NCBI GenBank assembly: GCA_018398765.1
Contig: JAHBMJ010000472.1
Coordinates: 5,001 to 47,905, forward strand
Origin: Chromera velia
Taxonomy: Eukaryota; Sar; Chromeraceae
DNA length: 42,905 bases
Direction of reading: 5' to 3'
Shown here: in pieces, positions 24,862 through 40,074 of the stretch
How the letters are laid out: every line of letters starts with the position of its first letter
Position numbering within the stretch: the stretch's first letter is position 1
Notes under the pieces: model-generated
Told to the model about the DNA's origin: nothing
Databases searched by the model: none
Seen by the model: only the letters and a program-made list of their open reading frames with translations
Position numbers and translations under genes: made by a program

Positions 24862-26934
24862 GAGTTCCACGCTGACGACCGACCTATAGTCGAGCATAAA
24901 CCGGGTACAGTTGTTCTCGAAGCAGATTGCCGGAGGAGCCATCGCCGCATTCCCCTGTCTCCCCGCCCCCGTCCCTGCGGCTCCGTTCAATCCCATTTCC
25001 ACATCAGGGCCGCCACCAGCAGGCGTCTCGTCTCTTCCCCTCACAGGCGAAGAGTCCAACACCCCACCCTCTTCCTCACCCCTAACGGTCGAACAACTCG
25101 TTGCACTCACCGCACTGGCCCCACTGTCACGGTTGGGGAGCAACTGAGGAGGGGCACTGACCCTCTCAATCTCTAGTCCCTTTCCTCCCTCATCTGCGCC
25201 TCTTGCCCCAGAGGCTCCCTCAGAACTTCTCTGTCCCTCTATCGCAGGCGGCACTTTCCCCTCAGCAACAGTGGCGTCTTCCTCGGCCGCCTCGGCAATC
25301 TCCGTGAGATGGCCGGGGCGGAATTTTTTCTTCCCTGCTCCCTTTCTGCTCTTCGCTTTGACTCTCAGCTTCTGCCCCCCCGCTCCTGTTGAGAGCAGCG
25401 TAGTCACTGCAGAGGTGTAGGCGTCGTTGGGGAAAGACGCCGACATGATCCTCTCCTGAATCGAATCTTCGTGCAAACCTGAATCGAGAAAATAGGGAAA
25501 GAAAAATGAAGAGGGACAAAGTTCGAGAGTGATGGGAGAGAGAGGACGAAAGGAAGTGCACACGAAAGGAAAGACAAGAAGAGATGCGAAGGGGAAAAGG
25601 GACATGGGGAAAGTGAGCAGAGAAGGGAAGTAGAGAGAGGAGAGGGAGGGGAGGCAGGAAACATGCCACGAGGAGTGGAAAGGGAAGACGAGACCGTGTC
25701 AAGGACAATAGTTTGAAAAATGGAGTCTCACATTCTCTCTCTTGTTGTCTTTGCGCTTCGCTGACGACATTCCGGCTCCCTGCTCTCCCTTCCTTTTGTT
25801 CCCAATTCATTCTGTCTCTCAGTCTCATCGTCCGCGTGTCTCTGCACATAACCTATCAGCCTGCCTGCCTCTCTGCCTCGCCGAAATGCCTGTCAGATCT
25901 CTTTCAGTCCACACACACCCGGATGGATATTTTGGTGTTTCTTGATCGTTGCTCACTGACCTGCCCGAAAGAAGTGAGTGAGCCGGACGCGCACCAACGG
26001 CACAACTCTGCATGAAAAGGAGGAGCACATATGCTAAGAACATCACAAAAGCAGGTCCGATAGACGCATAAAAAAAAGTCACAACGTCAGGCGGGACGCA
26101 GCTTCACTCTGTGTACGACATTCCTCCGGTCTTGGAAGGACGCAAGGAACCTTGAGGGAGGAGCTAAGACGACCAGAGAAGAAATTAGGGGAAATCTTTG
26201 GACACAGAAGGGGGACGGGATGACTGAGACGTATATAAGCAGAGTGGTCTGTCTAAATGTGCATAGCCAGATCGTTTCCTACTAGGAGACGGCATCGATC
26301 TCTGGCCGTAGGGGAGCAAGAGGACGACTGTAGTGAGAGGGAAAACTTCCTTTCGATCCGCTTAGATGGAGAAATAAAAAATCGGCATGGATCCTTGCAA
26401 AGCAAAAGAAGACGATCGGACTCACTTCTTTCTTTTCTTGACAGTGTTCACCAGCATGACGGTGGCATCCTTCAGTTTGCAGAGCCTGTGCCTGAAGTGG
26501 AAGGAGAAGATGGGGAACCACCGCATGGCGATAAGAAAGATCCCGAAGGAGGCGATGCCCAGAATCCAGTACAGAGGTTCCCTCACCCTGTCCTTCATGT
26601 AGGACTGTGCAGAGACAGCAGCGTGAGGTTCTGCCTCCACTCGGGCCGTCCCGCTTTCCCCCGCGCTCTGTCCCCCCTGTCCGGGGCCTCCCTGCTGTTT
26701 GGCGTGGGGAGGCGCGTCGTTCAACTCATCCTCTACTGCTGTGTCGTCGACTTCGAAAAATGAGCAGTCGAGAAGTCTGCAAGCGCACAGAAGGGGGCAG
26801 TGAAGCAGTGCGGCGTCTCTGTGATATGAGGGGAGGAGACAGACAGTGTGACGAGAGGACGAAGAGACCCACCCAGGTTTGATCGCTGGCAGGGCTCCGG
26901 CGTGGGATCCCCTCCTTTTCCCTGCAGAAATCAT
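12609..26934 (-). CDS. ATP13A2: P5B-type P-type ATPase (ATP13A2-like), 18 exons
   Basis: This is a P5B cation-transport ATPase. Known members move polyamines across late endosomal or lysosomal membranes using ATP. Exons in transcript order: 26934-26873, 26776-26452, 25455-24884, 24542-24368, 23786-23718, 23146-23000, 22685-22581, 22254-20773, 20461-20355, 20060-19815, 19360-18842, 18394-16343, 15905-15691, 15489-15371, 14874-14737, 14312-14225, 13822-13709, 13183-12609. All junctions are GT-AG and phases agree, giving 7,110 nt (about 2,369 residues). Visible motifs are TGES (494-497), PPALP in M4 (624-628, the P5B signature; P5A has PPELP), DKTGTLT with the phosphorylated Asp667, KGSPE (983-987), TGDN (1078-1081) and GDGAND (1980-1985). 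Eleven membrane segments (Ma plus M1-M10) can be placed. Family members are usually near 1,200 residues; the excess is low-complexity insertion. The start (ATG at 26934) is the only in-frame ATG in exon 1, but a 5' noncoding exon is possible. The paralogue among ATP13A2-5 is not resolved. Confidence 0.93.
14875..15028. repeat. (CA)n microsatellite touching a P5B splice acceptor
   Basis: A CA/CACATA/CACGCA array of about 150 bases. On the transcribed strand it is a GT-rich tract that runs directly into the GTGCAG acceptor of exon 15 at 14875. Confidence 0.92.
16343..19360 (-). other. P5B exons 11-12: giant low-complexity insertion in the P domain
   Basis: Exon 11 (19360-18842) and exon 12 (18394-16343) lie between TGDN and GDGAND. 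Conserved islands remain: KVILGDIFSG and YLLWTLMEDD, SVTFVLTGTAFQKI across the exon 11/12 junction, and VDMSIFEFILRNTTVFAR at the end of exon 12, which joins MLPKDKSDLV in exon 13. Between the islands are about 120 and 600 residues of acidic, Gly-, Gln-, Arg- and Ser-rich sequence. Two His-rich patches stand out: HRHHHHRR and, close to the end of exon 12, HHHHHDHHHHHHDH (codons near 16474-16515). The frame is open for the whole 2,052 nt of exon 12 and phases match on both sides, so the insertion appears translated and not intronic. Confidence 0.8.
20773..22254 (-). other. P5B exon 8: actuator domain, M3-M4, phosphorylation site, nucleotide domain
   Basis: This 494-codon exon has the catalytic core. 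It opens with GIVNEAMLTGESVPV, then the A-domain remainder with SGTK, membrane segments M3 and M4 with VPPALPAAMTVGVAFALNR, and DKTGTLTEEGLDFAG. A disordered insertion follows in the nucleotide domain. Then comes MATCHSLTRIEGVLRGDP with MMFEFTNW, a second insertion (Ser/Gly/His-rich) and VFDFNNFLQRHSVLVRE. The exon ends in GTGACG before a GTCAGT donor and joins VFCKGSPE in exon 9. Confidence 0.93.
22733..22836. repeat. (CA)n-(GA)n compound microsatellite in a P5B intron
   Basis: CACAAA and CACACA units pass into GAGAGA. In the sense direction this is a CU-rich then GU-rich tract 50-150 bases upstream of the exon 7 acceptor at 22686. Confidence 0.92.
23900..24016. repeat. (CA)n microsatellite in a P5B intron
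   Basis: CA runs interrupted by CAGACA at several places and ending in GCACGCACG. It lies in the intron between exons 4 and 5. Confidence 0.92.
24828..24861. repeat. (AAAG)n microsatellite in P5B intron 3
   Basis: About eight AAAG units just downstream, in transcript order, of the exon 3 donor at 24884. The transcribed strand is CTTT. Confidence 0.9.
24884..25455 (-). other. P5B exon 3: N-terminal cytosolic insertion
   Basis: This exon begins in phase at GAG AGG ATC and includes a Lys-rich segment (KAKSRKGAGKKKF), then about 130 residues of acidic, Gly-, Pro- and Ser-rich sequence. It ends with NNCTRFMLDY, which continues into the next exon as STGVFRRV and resembles the conserved R-aromatic-D/N segment before the first A-domain helix of P5B pumps. 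A second possible acceptor lies 23 bases upstream at 25478, but it breaks phase with exon 2. Confidence 0.7.
26452..26934 (-). other. P5B exons 1-2: N-terminus and hydrophobic segment Ma
   Basis: Exon 1 (26934-26873) encodes a short basic leader starting MISAGKRRG. Exon 2 (26776-26452) encodes an acidic and Gly/Gln-rich stretch, then the segment REPLYWILGIASFGIFL at about residues 86-102, then a RW..FHFRHRLCKLKDAT stretch. This matches the extra N-terminal membrane helix and following Trp/Leu/Lys-Ala-Asp motif of P5B pumps. The donor after the last codon is GTGAAC, a weak one. Confidence 0.75.
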
Positions 26935-27561
26935 GCAGTTTGTGTGGCACGTATGCACACGGATATTATCTGGAGAGAAGAAGGCGGCATTGAGGACCAC
27001 AGATCACGCACCTGACTGCCGAGGCTGTGACATGGTGAGGCACTCACGAAATGAGCCTTCGTCCGTCTTCTCCCCACTCAGCAACCGGCGGAGCTATTCT
27101 TTTCTCTTTCTGTATGTCTGACTGACTGGCGGTCCTTCTTTGGGCATGAACCAAGACCAAAGGAAAGAAACGCCATCGACCGGTGATCTCTACACTTCCG
27201 TCGCAAAAGATGGCAAAACAAGGGACGAATCCTACAGATGTGTGTAGACATCATGAATGTCGACTGGAAGAGTGCAGGCACTTACAGCCTGCATGATGGA
27301 ATGGCAACACCCCGATCGGACTGTCTACCACCTTGACCGTACAGTATATATCTCTGTCGTACAGTCTGCAAACCCGTCTGGGTATCGGTGTGCTATATAG
27401 TGTGTTGTGTCCCACTGGTCTCGGACATGCCTTGGCCCCACAAAGTTTGCACTGCCATGCAGATTCGCCCGACAAGCCGGTCGGCGGAAACTGTATCTTT
27501 TTGCATGTATGACTTGGTTTCTCATGCACAAATCGACAAACTAGGTTAGATCCGCCTCTCA

Positions 27562-27677
27562 TATATGGGGACGCGGCATGCATGAAAAAATCCTCAATCA
27601 TCACGTTTCTCATGCACATTAATTATGATTGAGGGTTGTGTTATGCATGCCGCGTAGATGCCGCGTCCCCATTATAG
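27562..27677. repeat. Long imperfect inverted repeat (hairpin or miniature element)
   Basis: The left arm at 27562-27601 (TATGGGGACGCGGC, then ATGCAT, then TCCTCAATCAT) pairs with a right arm at 27626-27677. The right arm carries an extra 11-base stretch that duplicates GCCGCGT. Arms are about 40 bases around a loop of about 25. The ends ATATGGGG and CCCCATTATA suggest a very short inverted-repeat element, but a structured RNA or cruciform is also possible. Confidence 0.65.
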
Positions 27678-28280
27678 TTTTGTTCAAGTCCTCAAACTGC
27701 TGCGAGCTGCAGGCCTGCCAAACATGAAAGTTCACCCACACTTACTGATGATACTAGATGATACTACCTAGTAATACTAAGTAATATCTAGTAATATCCA
27801 CACTAACACATAATACTCCTATTCCAAACAGTTTAAGAGGGAGTCTTCCTAGCTATTTCAGACAACTTCTTTCATGTTTCTTTTTCGTGTTTTTTAAATA
27901 TGTTTCTCTACTGAGTAAATTAAATCTGTGGTTCCTAGTTTATAACAATATTATCTAAACAAATCTAGTGTACAAAAAATTAACAAACTAAACTAAATTT
28001 ATTTCACAATTTAACCAAAATGTTTTGAGGCGTTTTACATAGCGTTTTAGAGTTGTAGACTAATTAATTAAGACTAATATACCAAGACTAACTAAGACCA
28101 ACACGAGTAACCAACACACTTTAGCAGGATTACGATTATATTTGAGAGGGGTCTAATAGTGTGAAAGTGGAAATCGACTTAATTCAAAGATCGGGACTTT
28201 ACGGATTTTGACTTTTCTAAGTTCCTGTTGATCTTTGACCAAGCATAGTTTCTACTTGGTTTAATTCTTTAGTTCATTTT

Positions 28281-28365
28281 AGTTCATTTTTTCTTGTAAG
28301 ATCGATTATTAAACTAACAAAGTTTTCTTTAGTTCATTTTTTTTTTGTAAAATCGATTATTAAAC
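28281..28365. repeat. Tandem direct repeat of about 50 bases, two copies
   Basis: A 34-base block at 28281-28314 (AGTTCATTTT, then TTGTAAGATCGATTATTAAA) is repeated at 28331-28365 with small differences. It lies in the AT-rich intergenic region. Confidence 0.75.
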
Positions 28366-29675
28366 TGATTAAGTTCAATCAATCAACAACTTATAACTTG
28401 ATTAAAAACAAAACTAGTCAGGCAGTATCATGCGGTGTAATGCAGTATTCGTTATAGTTAAGTAATTCAAGATAATATAACTTAGTGTTTCAAACTACAA
28501 AAGGTTTAATCACTTTGCTTTACCTTCGGGGCCTTGCCTCCTGCAGACATTTCGATCATAAAAAAGAGAAGCAAGGTGTGCGGTTTGCCACAGTATATGT
28601 ATGCGCTTTTTCTTTCTGCATCAATGCCTTCCATCCAGGTGGAATATCATTTCCTTTTACCTCCTCCACGTAGCATCTGTTAACAAGGAGACTCGGATTT
28701 CTCAGCATTCATTCTTCATTGACGTACTCTAGAATCTGGCGCCCTCCTCATGCCTGCATGCAATCATATGATTGCACGTTCCGCCATCCGGTTTTGCTGC
28801 ACGGGAAGGAACTCTGGGTAAATATGTAAAATTGGAGAACTGTTTTGGAATTGCCCACAGTGTTCCTATCCGATTCCTAACCTGATTCCCACCTTTAGAA
28901 AGAAGCACATTCAAAGTTTAACCGAGAAGCAAATTTAAGCACTGCCTTGACCTGCTGGCAACTGGCCGCCCCCTTCTCCCTATGAGAGGTAGCTCTACCA
29001 GAGTTGCCCTAACACGCCTTGCCATAGATCTAGTCATCCTGCAGTTGTTGGGGAGTACCAAACTCCGAGGCTGCATGACAGATATGCAAAATAAGTAATG
29101 CAACAAGCTTTGATCAGTTTCACAAAAGCCGGTGCAAGCTCTATACGGCATGCCACTACGATTTGTCAGTGGAAACTTTGCTTGTCAGAGAAAAAGGAAG
29201 GGGCAGGAAGAGACCCGTTCACTTATCACTTACTTGGGAAGAAAAAGAAAGATAAAAGTTGTTACTGAAGGCTTCTCATCTAATAGGGCTTCTTAATTGA
29301 GTATACTTAAACAGTTCCACATATTTATGCATATATCGACCTAGCTTTTGCATAGATTGCATGCTCGAGATCGCAAGAGTCGCGAGGAATCGGCTCGGCC
29401 TGCACTTCATATTAAAAATTTCGCCTTATCTTTTTTTTAAAAAAAACATTGCAGCAGTTGCAACCGCCACCATCCCCAGGATGGAAGTGAATAGAGGGGG
29501 GGCAAGCGAAAAGAGAGAGAGGGGAGAAAGAAGAATGAAAGTGGGGAGGGCGACAGCTGTTTGAGGGGAGGGAAGGCAGAAAGGAGGTCGGGGGGGCGGG
29601 GAGGTAGTCAATGGGAGGGGAGAAGGCAATGACGAAAGGGGGTTCCGGAGAGGGGAACACACACACGCACATATG

Positions 29676-29716
<41 letters not shown>

Positions 29717-29760
29717 ACATACACACATATATACACGTACGCACGCACACACGCACGTAC
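29676..29760. repeat. (AT)n and CA-rich compound repeat
   Basis: A run of about 14 AT units is flanked on both sides by CACACA, CATACA and CGCACGCA tracts. Confidence 0.85.
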
Positions 29761-29767
29761 ACATACC

Positions 29768-29797
29768 TAGTACTTAGGTTCAGGGAGGTTAGACAGT
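29768..29797. repeat. Solo copy of the 12-kb element's terminal motif
   Basis: The sequence ACTTAGGTTCAGGGAGGTTA matches the end sequence of the element at 12022-12292. I do not see an inverted partner close by, so this is a lone or decayed end. Confidence 0.5.
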
Positions 29798-31073
29798 TTG
29801 CCTCTTTACTCGTAGAACAACCAGTTTAGCTCGACAATTGGTATCCGTCGTTCGATGGGGAAGCAAGTCTCACTTCTACACGATGCCGTTCTGAAACCTT
29901 TTGGCCAAAAAGAAGAGAACTCTTGCATTTGAGGAGGAAGATGGAGAAAGATGGAGAAGGAGACGGGAAGCAGTTTTTGTCAGTTCCGCAAACCTGCCCG
30001 GAGAACAGATGCCAGTTCTTAAGAGTTCCTCACCAACCTGCAGTTGGACAGCACAAGCAGTTGGCGCGCACGCGTGCTGAGTCCGAAACACTGGCAACGG
30101 GGTCAGACGGATGAGGTTTTTTCCTTTTTTGGGAAGTGGTTCGCGGAATGGGGACAAAGCCAAGCCAGGCTACCATTTTATACTATTTTTGCCCGTCTCT
30201 AAGACTTCAGCCGTCTCCGTCATTCTACCACCGGACGGAGGAGCGTCAAGTATGAGGTCGCATAAGGGAGAGAGCTAGCAGCGAGAGCAGTAACCAGGAT
30301 AGAAGGAAGAGACGAAAGACGCATAGGCCAGATACTAGGAATAAACTTTAAGTCAATGCCCCCCACCACCGTCTGCCTCAAAACAGGCAGGCTAGAAGGA
30401 GCTTTGGGGCAAGATATGAAGGTGAAAGGGCACAACCTACCCTAGCCTATCAGAATAAAAGTTTTGTGGCTCTTCTTTCTTCTGATTGGGCTAGTCTAAG
30501 ATTTCGGCAGAAAGAGGACAAGGCCACGCGTTTTGTGTAAGGATGTAAGACCACTCTGCCTTGCCGCGGGAATTAAGTGAGTGGCCGTCACGGGAAAGCC
30601 GACGGTTTTTGCCTGTGTTATCTTCCGTCGTGGGAGAAGACTGCCCTAGCAGTGTGTCCAGCTGCGTATCAAACCAGCCGAACGTTAGACGCTCATTTAT
30701 AGGCCGATAATGGCCGATAGCGATGGTGAATGATGATGATGATGTCATAATGATGATGATGATGATGCAGCCATTAATAGGCCCCGTTATCAGTTAATTC
30801 TTTTTCTTTTCTGTAGTGTTTTTAAAACTGTTTTACTCTTATAACATTGCAACAAAAGCAATCCTAGAAGCAATCGCGCAATGTGTATTCTTCATTGAAT
30901 GGTTGCTTAAGTTTTAATTATGTTTGCCAGTGCTCTAATTTTAAATAAAAAATGATAAAAATTATTTAGTGATTTGATTTGATAACCAAATTTGAGTGAG
31001 ATTGAATCAAAGTCATTATTGATACAGAATTGATTCATCGTTCAGCAATCAGATCACGCAACAGCAGTTGCAA

Positions 31074-37046
<5,973 letters not shown>

Positions 37047-37861
37047 ATCTGTCTGAAAGATGTCCGCAAAGACTTTCTTCTACTGCTTCTTCTCCGCCCG
37101 TTCGGGTTTTGCAGAAATTCCCGTGCCTGTCGTGTGTTTTGTTTTGGAGTCTAGACTCGAGGCTTTCTGAAGAGCACAAAAGATGTTCTCACCGACTCCG
37201 TCACTAAAGCAGATGCTTGAAGCCCGATGATCCCTGTTCAGATCCGATCGCACTTCTGCCTTCCGACCTTATGCGCACAGCTCCTGCCGATACGAGATGG
37301 AATCTGACAGCTTTCTATCCAATCGACGGGGCAGCAAAGTTTCGCGCAATTCACTCCAGGTCAGCCCTCGTTATCGCAGCGTGACACCTCTGGACAGCTA
37401 AAATCAGGACTCTGAACACTCTATATATATCCCTGCCATCGTTGATTGAGTGTCCACCATCATCCACCATCTGTCGACATCTGTCGACCAGAGCTAGAGC
37501 GTCTCTTTTTGAGACGGCTTATCCATTCGAACCGTTCTGAATCGAACGTACGTGCATGCATGTACGTGCAAGCGCTAGCTGCATTGTGCGCAAAACCAAT
37601 TAATTATGAATACAATATACAATATTTCAACAATACATATAGACAAACAAGAGCTGCCGTCAACGTCCACTCGTACCGCAACTATATATTTCAATGATTC
37701 AATCAGTTTAGCTGATAAGCTGCTAAAGCATTCAGTCATGCCCATCGTGTTACTGATATCGACTGTGACAAACAGTTATGTAGCCGTCTGAGAAAGGGAT
37801 CTCAAGACTCAATCAAGTGTACGACGAACAAGTCTGCAAGTCTGTACATATACAACACATC
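37047..37861. promoter_or_regulatory. Divergent promoter region of the Rag and F-box-like genes
   Basis: About 800 bases separate the presumed Rag start (minus) from the F-box-like start (plus). The sequence is AT-rich from about 37400 and contains TCTATATATATCCC near 37420, repeated ATCTGTCGAC near 37470-37490 and GTGCATGCATGTAC near 37556. The TGCATGCA core is a known ApiAP2-type binding motif in apicomplexans; a role here is inference. The part nearest the Rag gene may include a 5' exon or 5' UTR. Confidence 0.4.
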
Positions 37862-38908
37862 ATGGCCTCATTGGAGTTTGTGCCTCTCGAGTGCCTTGCA
37901 TGTATTTTCAAGCTAACAGGAACCAATGGGCTCTCTCAGTTCTCCTCACTCAGCCCCCTGTGGAAACAGTGGGTGCTGACTTTTACAGGATCTGAGTTCT
38001 CTTACTTCTGGACCGTTGAACAACACCTGCCACTGGGGGTGCCATTGTCTCACGAATTTTTATCTTTTTTGATTCGTTTAGGGGCACCCGCGGGCCCTCT
38101 TATCCGCAGGATGGCAGTTCTGGGGACTCAGTACATGCCCCTCTGCCAGCAGTTTCCGTCACTTTCTTTCCCAACAACAACCCAGGCTGTCTCGTCGTTT
38201 GAAGACCTGAGCAACATCTTTTACGCGTTTGAAGGCTGCTGCTCGGCAGGCCACCTTGAGGGCGTGTGGGATTTGTGGCGTCTTCTTTCTCTTACAGCAC
38301 GAAACAGTAATGTGCAGTCGTTCCTTGAAGACTGTGCTTGGAAGGCGGCAGAGGGGGGGCACCTGCACATTCTTTCGTACCTTCGGACGGCAGCGAACGT
38401 CCAGCTGACAATTGACGTAACCAAACTATCAGGAATCGAACGGCTTGCAGACATGACTGCAAGTCAGTTCCACTTTCCCTCTCCTGTGTTGAAGTGGGCC
38501 GACTCCCCCAATACCACCCTCGATCGGTTAATGGAAATCGGTTGGACGCTCAACGAGCAGACGCTTTCACAGACAGATGCCAGGAGAGTGATGAGGTGTC
38601 TGGGGGGGCTAGATGGGCGAGTAATTCGCGAGATAGTCAAGAGCGTCATCAACTTCCACATAGCAGCCTCAATCAAGTGCCTCATGACGTCGGGTGGGGA
38701 GGCCTCCTTGGTCACCCCGCTGGAGGAGTGGGGGCGGGAATTCCTCTCCCCGCTACATGGAGACAGCTACCACGCTGTCTCTCAGGAGCTCCACGTGCGT
38801 CCTGGGATTCTCCGGGCCCTCACTTGTGCGATCAGGGGGGCTTCCGGGCAGGGGCAGGGGGAGATCGCCGCTTTAACAAACCAACTGAGGGCGGATGCAG
38901 AGACGTAG
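37862..38908 (+). CDS. Intronless F-box-like protein with ankyrin-like segments
   Basis: The frame encodes 348 residues from the ATG at 37862; an in-frame ATG at 37817 would add 15 residues, but the later one places the F-box-like motif at the N-terminus. Residues 2-45 (LEFVPLECLACIFKLTG, then SLSPLWKQWV) resemble an F-box, with a Pro near the start, a hydrophobic helix and a Trp at the end; such domains bind Skp1 in ubiquitin ligases. Residues 126-142 (CCSAGHLEGVWDLWRLL) and 157-175 (DCAWKAAEGGHLHILSYLR) look like degenerate ankyrin helices with the typical Gly-His-Leu. No signal peptide or membrane segment is seen. The C-terminal third has no recognisable domain. The gene lacks introns while its neighbours have 2 to 17. 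The F-box assignment is by eye and uncertain; that it is a real gene is much more certain. Confidence 0.7.
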   Translation: MASLEFVPLECLACIFKLTGTNGLSQFSSLSPLWKQWVLTFTGSEFSYFWTVEQHLPLGVPLSHEFLSFLIRLGAPAGPLIRRMAVLGTQYMPLCQQFPSLSFPTTTQAVSSFEDLSNIFYAFEGCCSAGHLEGVWDLWRLLSLTARNSNVQSFLEDCAWKAAEGGHLHILSYLRTAANVQLTIDVTKLSGIERLADMTASQFHFPSPVLKWADSPNTTLDRLMEIGWTLNEQTLSQTDARRVMRCLGGLDGRVIREIVKSVINFHIAASIKCLMTSGGEASLVTPLEEWGREFLSPLHGDSYHAVSQELHVRPGILRALTCAIRGASGQGQGEIAALTNQLRADAET

Positions 38909-38949
38909 AAGCAAGCGAAATGGTCAGTCTAGTCTGAATAGAATTGATC

Positions 38950-39170
38950 CCGACAGACACAGACAGACAGACAGGCAGACGGACAGACACGCAGGCCGGC
39001 CGGTCGGAAGACAGGCAGGCAGGTAGACAGACAGACCGACAGCCTTTATGACTTCCTTTTCTTTCATTCTTTCTTGTTTTTCTTTCTTTTTGTCTGTCTG
39101 TCTGTCTGTCTGACATATAGTCTGTCTGTCTGTCTGTCTGTCTGTCTTGTGTATCTGTCTGCCGGCCTGC

Positions 39171-39201
<31 letters not shown>

Positions 39202-39210
39202 CCCCTGTCT
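38950..39210. repeat. Inverted (GACA)n ... (TGTC)n tetranucleotide repeats
   Basis: A CAGA/GACA-rich array at about 38952-39042 is followed by TGTC/TCTG arrays at about 39091-39112, 39119-39148 and 39172-39203. The two halves are complementary and could fold into a long hairpin. It begins about 45 bases after the stop codon of the F-box-like gene. Confidence 0.85.
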
Positions 39211-39562
39211 AAAGAACATGACGGTGCCGGTCCCCACGTGCAGTTTTCTTTTCTTTTTCGTTTGTTGTTAATTTTGATTTTTTGTTCGTTTTTCCTGCCT
39301 TCTTTTCTTCTTTTCTCCTCTTTCTTGTCTTGAGTGGAAGCAGCAGAGGAGTAGCGTGTGAAACCAGTGATCACGTGAAAATCTGTCGGGAGGTGGAGAG
39401 GCAAGGGGCGCTTAACTCTCACCTTTCGGGCCCCCTGCCCACTTTGTCTGAGTTGTCGTGATGTTCTTTTGTCTTTGTTGCTTTCTTTCTTTTTGTCTAT
39501 TGTGTTCATGAAGCAAAAGAGGGAGAAGAAGAAGAAACATATAGTCTGTCTGTCTGTATCAC

Positions 39563-39564
<2 letters not shown>

Positions 39565-39613
<49 letters not shown>
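39565..39613. repeat. (GT)n microsatellite
   Basis: About 23 GT units lie 70-120 bases upstream of the ATG of the RRM-like gene. Confidence 0.92.
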
Positions 39614-39614
<1 letters not shown>

Positions 39615-39681
39615 TGTGCTTACTTTGATACATGTAATTCTTGAATGCAGGAAGAGAAAGACGTCTACGTGGAGGAGGGAG

Positions 39682-39820
39682 ATGGCATCGTCTGCACGGT
39701 CTGCGCTGTTGGCTTCGGCTGCCGCGGCGGGAGGGACTGCAGCTGTCCCTGTAGTGCCCTCTGAGGGAGACGAACACCTTGATGACGAGCTGAAAGGCAG
39801 GTCTTCTTTCTTTCTTTCTT

Positions 39821-39856
<36 letters not shown>

Positions 39857-39932
39857 CCTTGCTTTCTTTCTGCTTTTCTTTATCTCTCTCTTTGTTCCTT
39901 GTTTTCTTTCTGTTTTTCTTTCTTTCTTGCGT

Positions 39933-39971
<39 letters not shown>

Positions 39972-40042
39972 CTCTCTCTTTCTTCCTTGCGTTCTTTCTG
40001 CTTTTCTTTATCTCTCTCTTTCTTCCTTGCTTTCTTTCTGTT

Positions 40043-40074
<32 letters not shown>

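Larger units (their letters stand above)
26935..31073. other. AT-rich intergenic region between the P5B and Rag genes
   Basis: About 4.1 kb lies between the presumed P5B start and the Rag stop codon. The first 600 bases should include the P5B promoter. A TATATATA-like run near 27343 and a minus-strand GTCAGTCAG near 27118-27126, which may be the donor of a 5' noncoding exon, are visible. A hairpin follows (27562-27677), then AT-rich, microsatellite-poor DNA to about 29450, a GA- and AT-repeat zone to 29760, and mixed DNA with a (GAT)n tract near 30730. No open frame resembles a known protein. The last few hundred bases are 3' flank of the Rag gene. Confidence 0.5.

Noticed and set aside
25825-26082. 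Minus-strand frame with a hydrophobic start (FVMFLAYVLLLFMQ)
   Set aside because: It lies in the intron between P5B exons 2 and 3, ends at no phase-compatible splice site I could find, and the family needs no membrane segment there.
28735-29150. Possible decayed protein-coding element in the intergenic region
   Set aside because: Short frames on both strands show no recognisable transposase or reverse-transcriptase motif.
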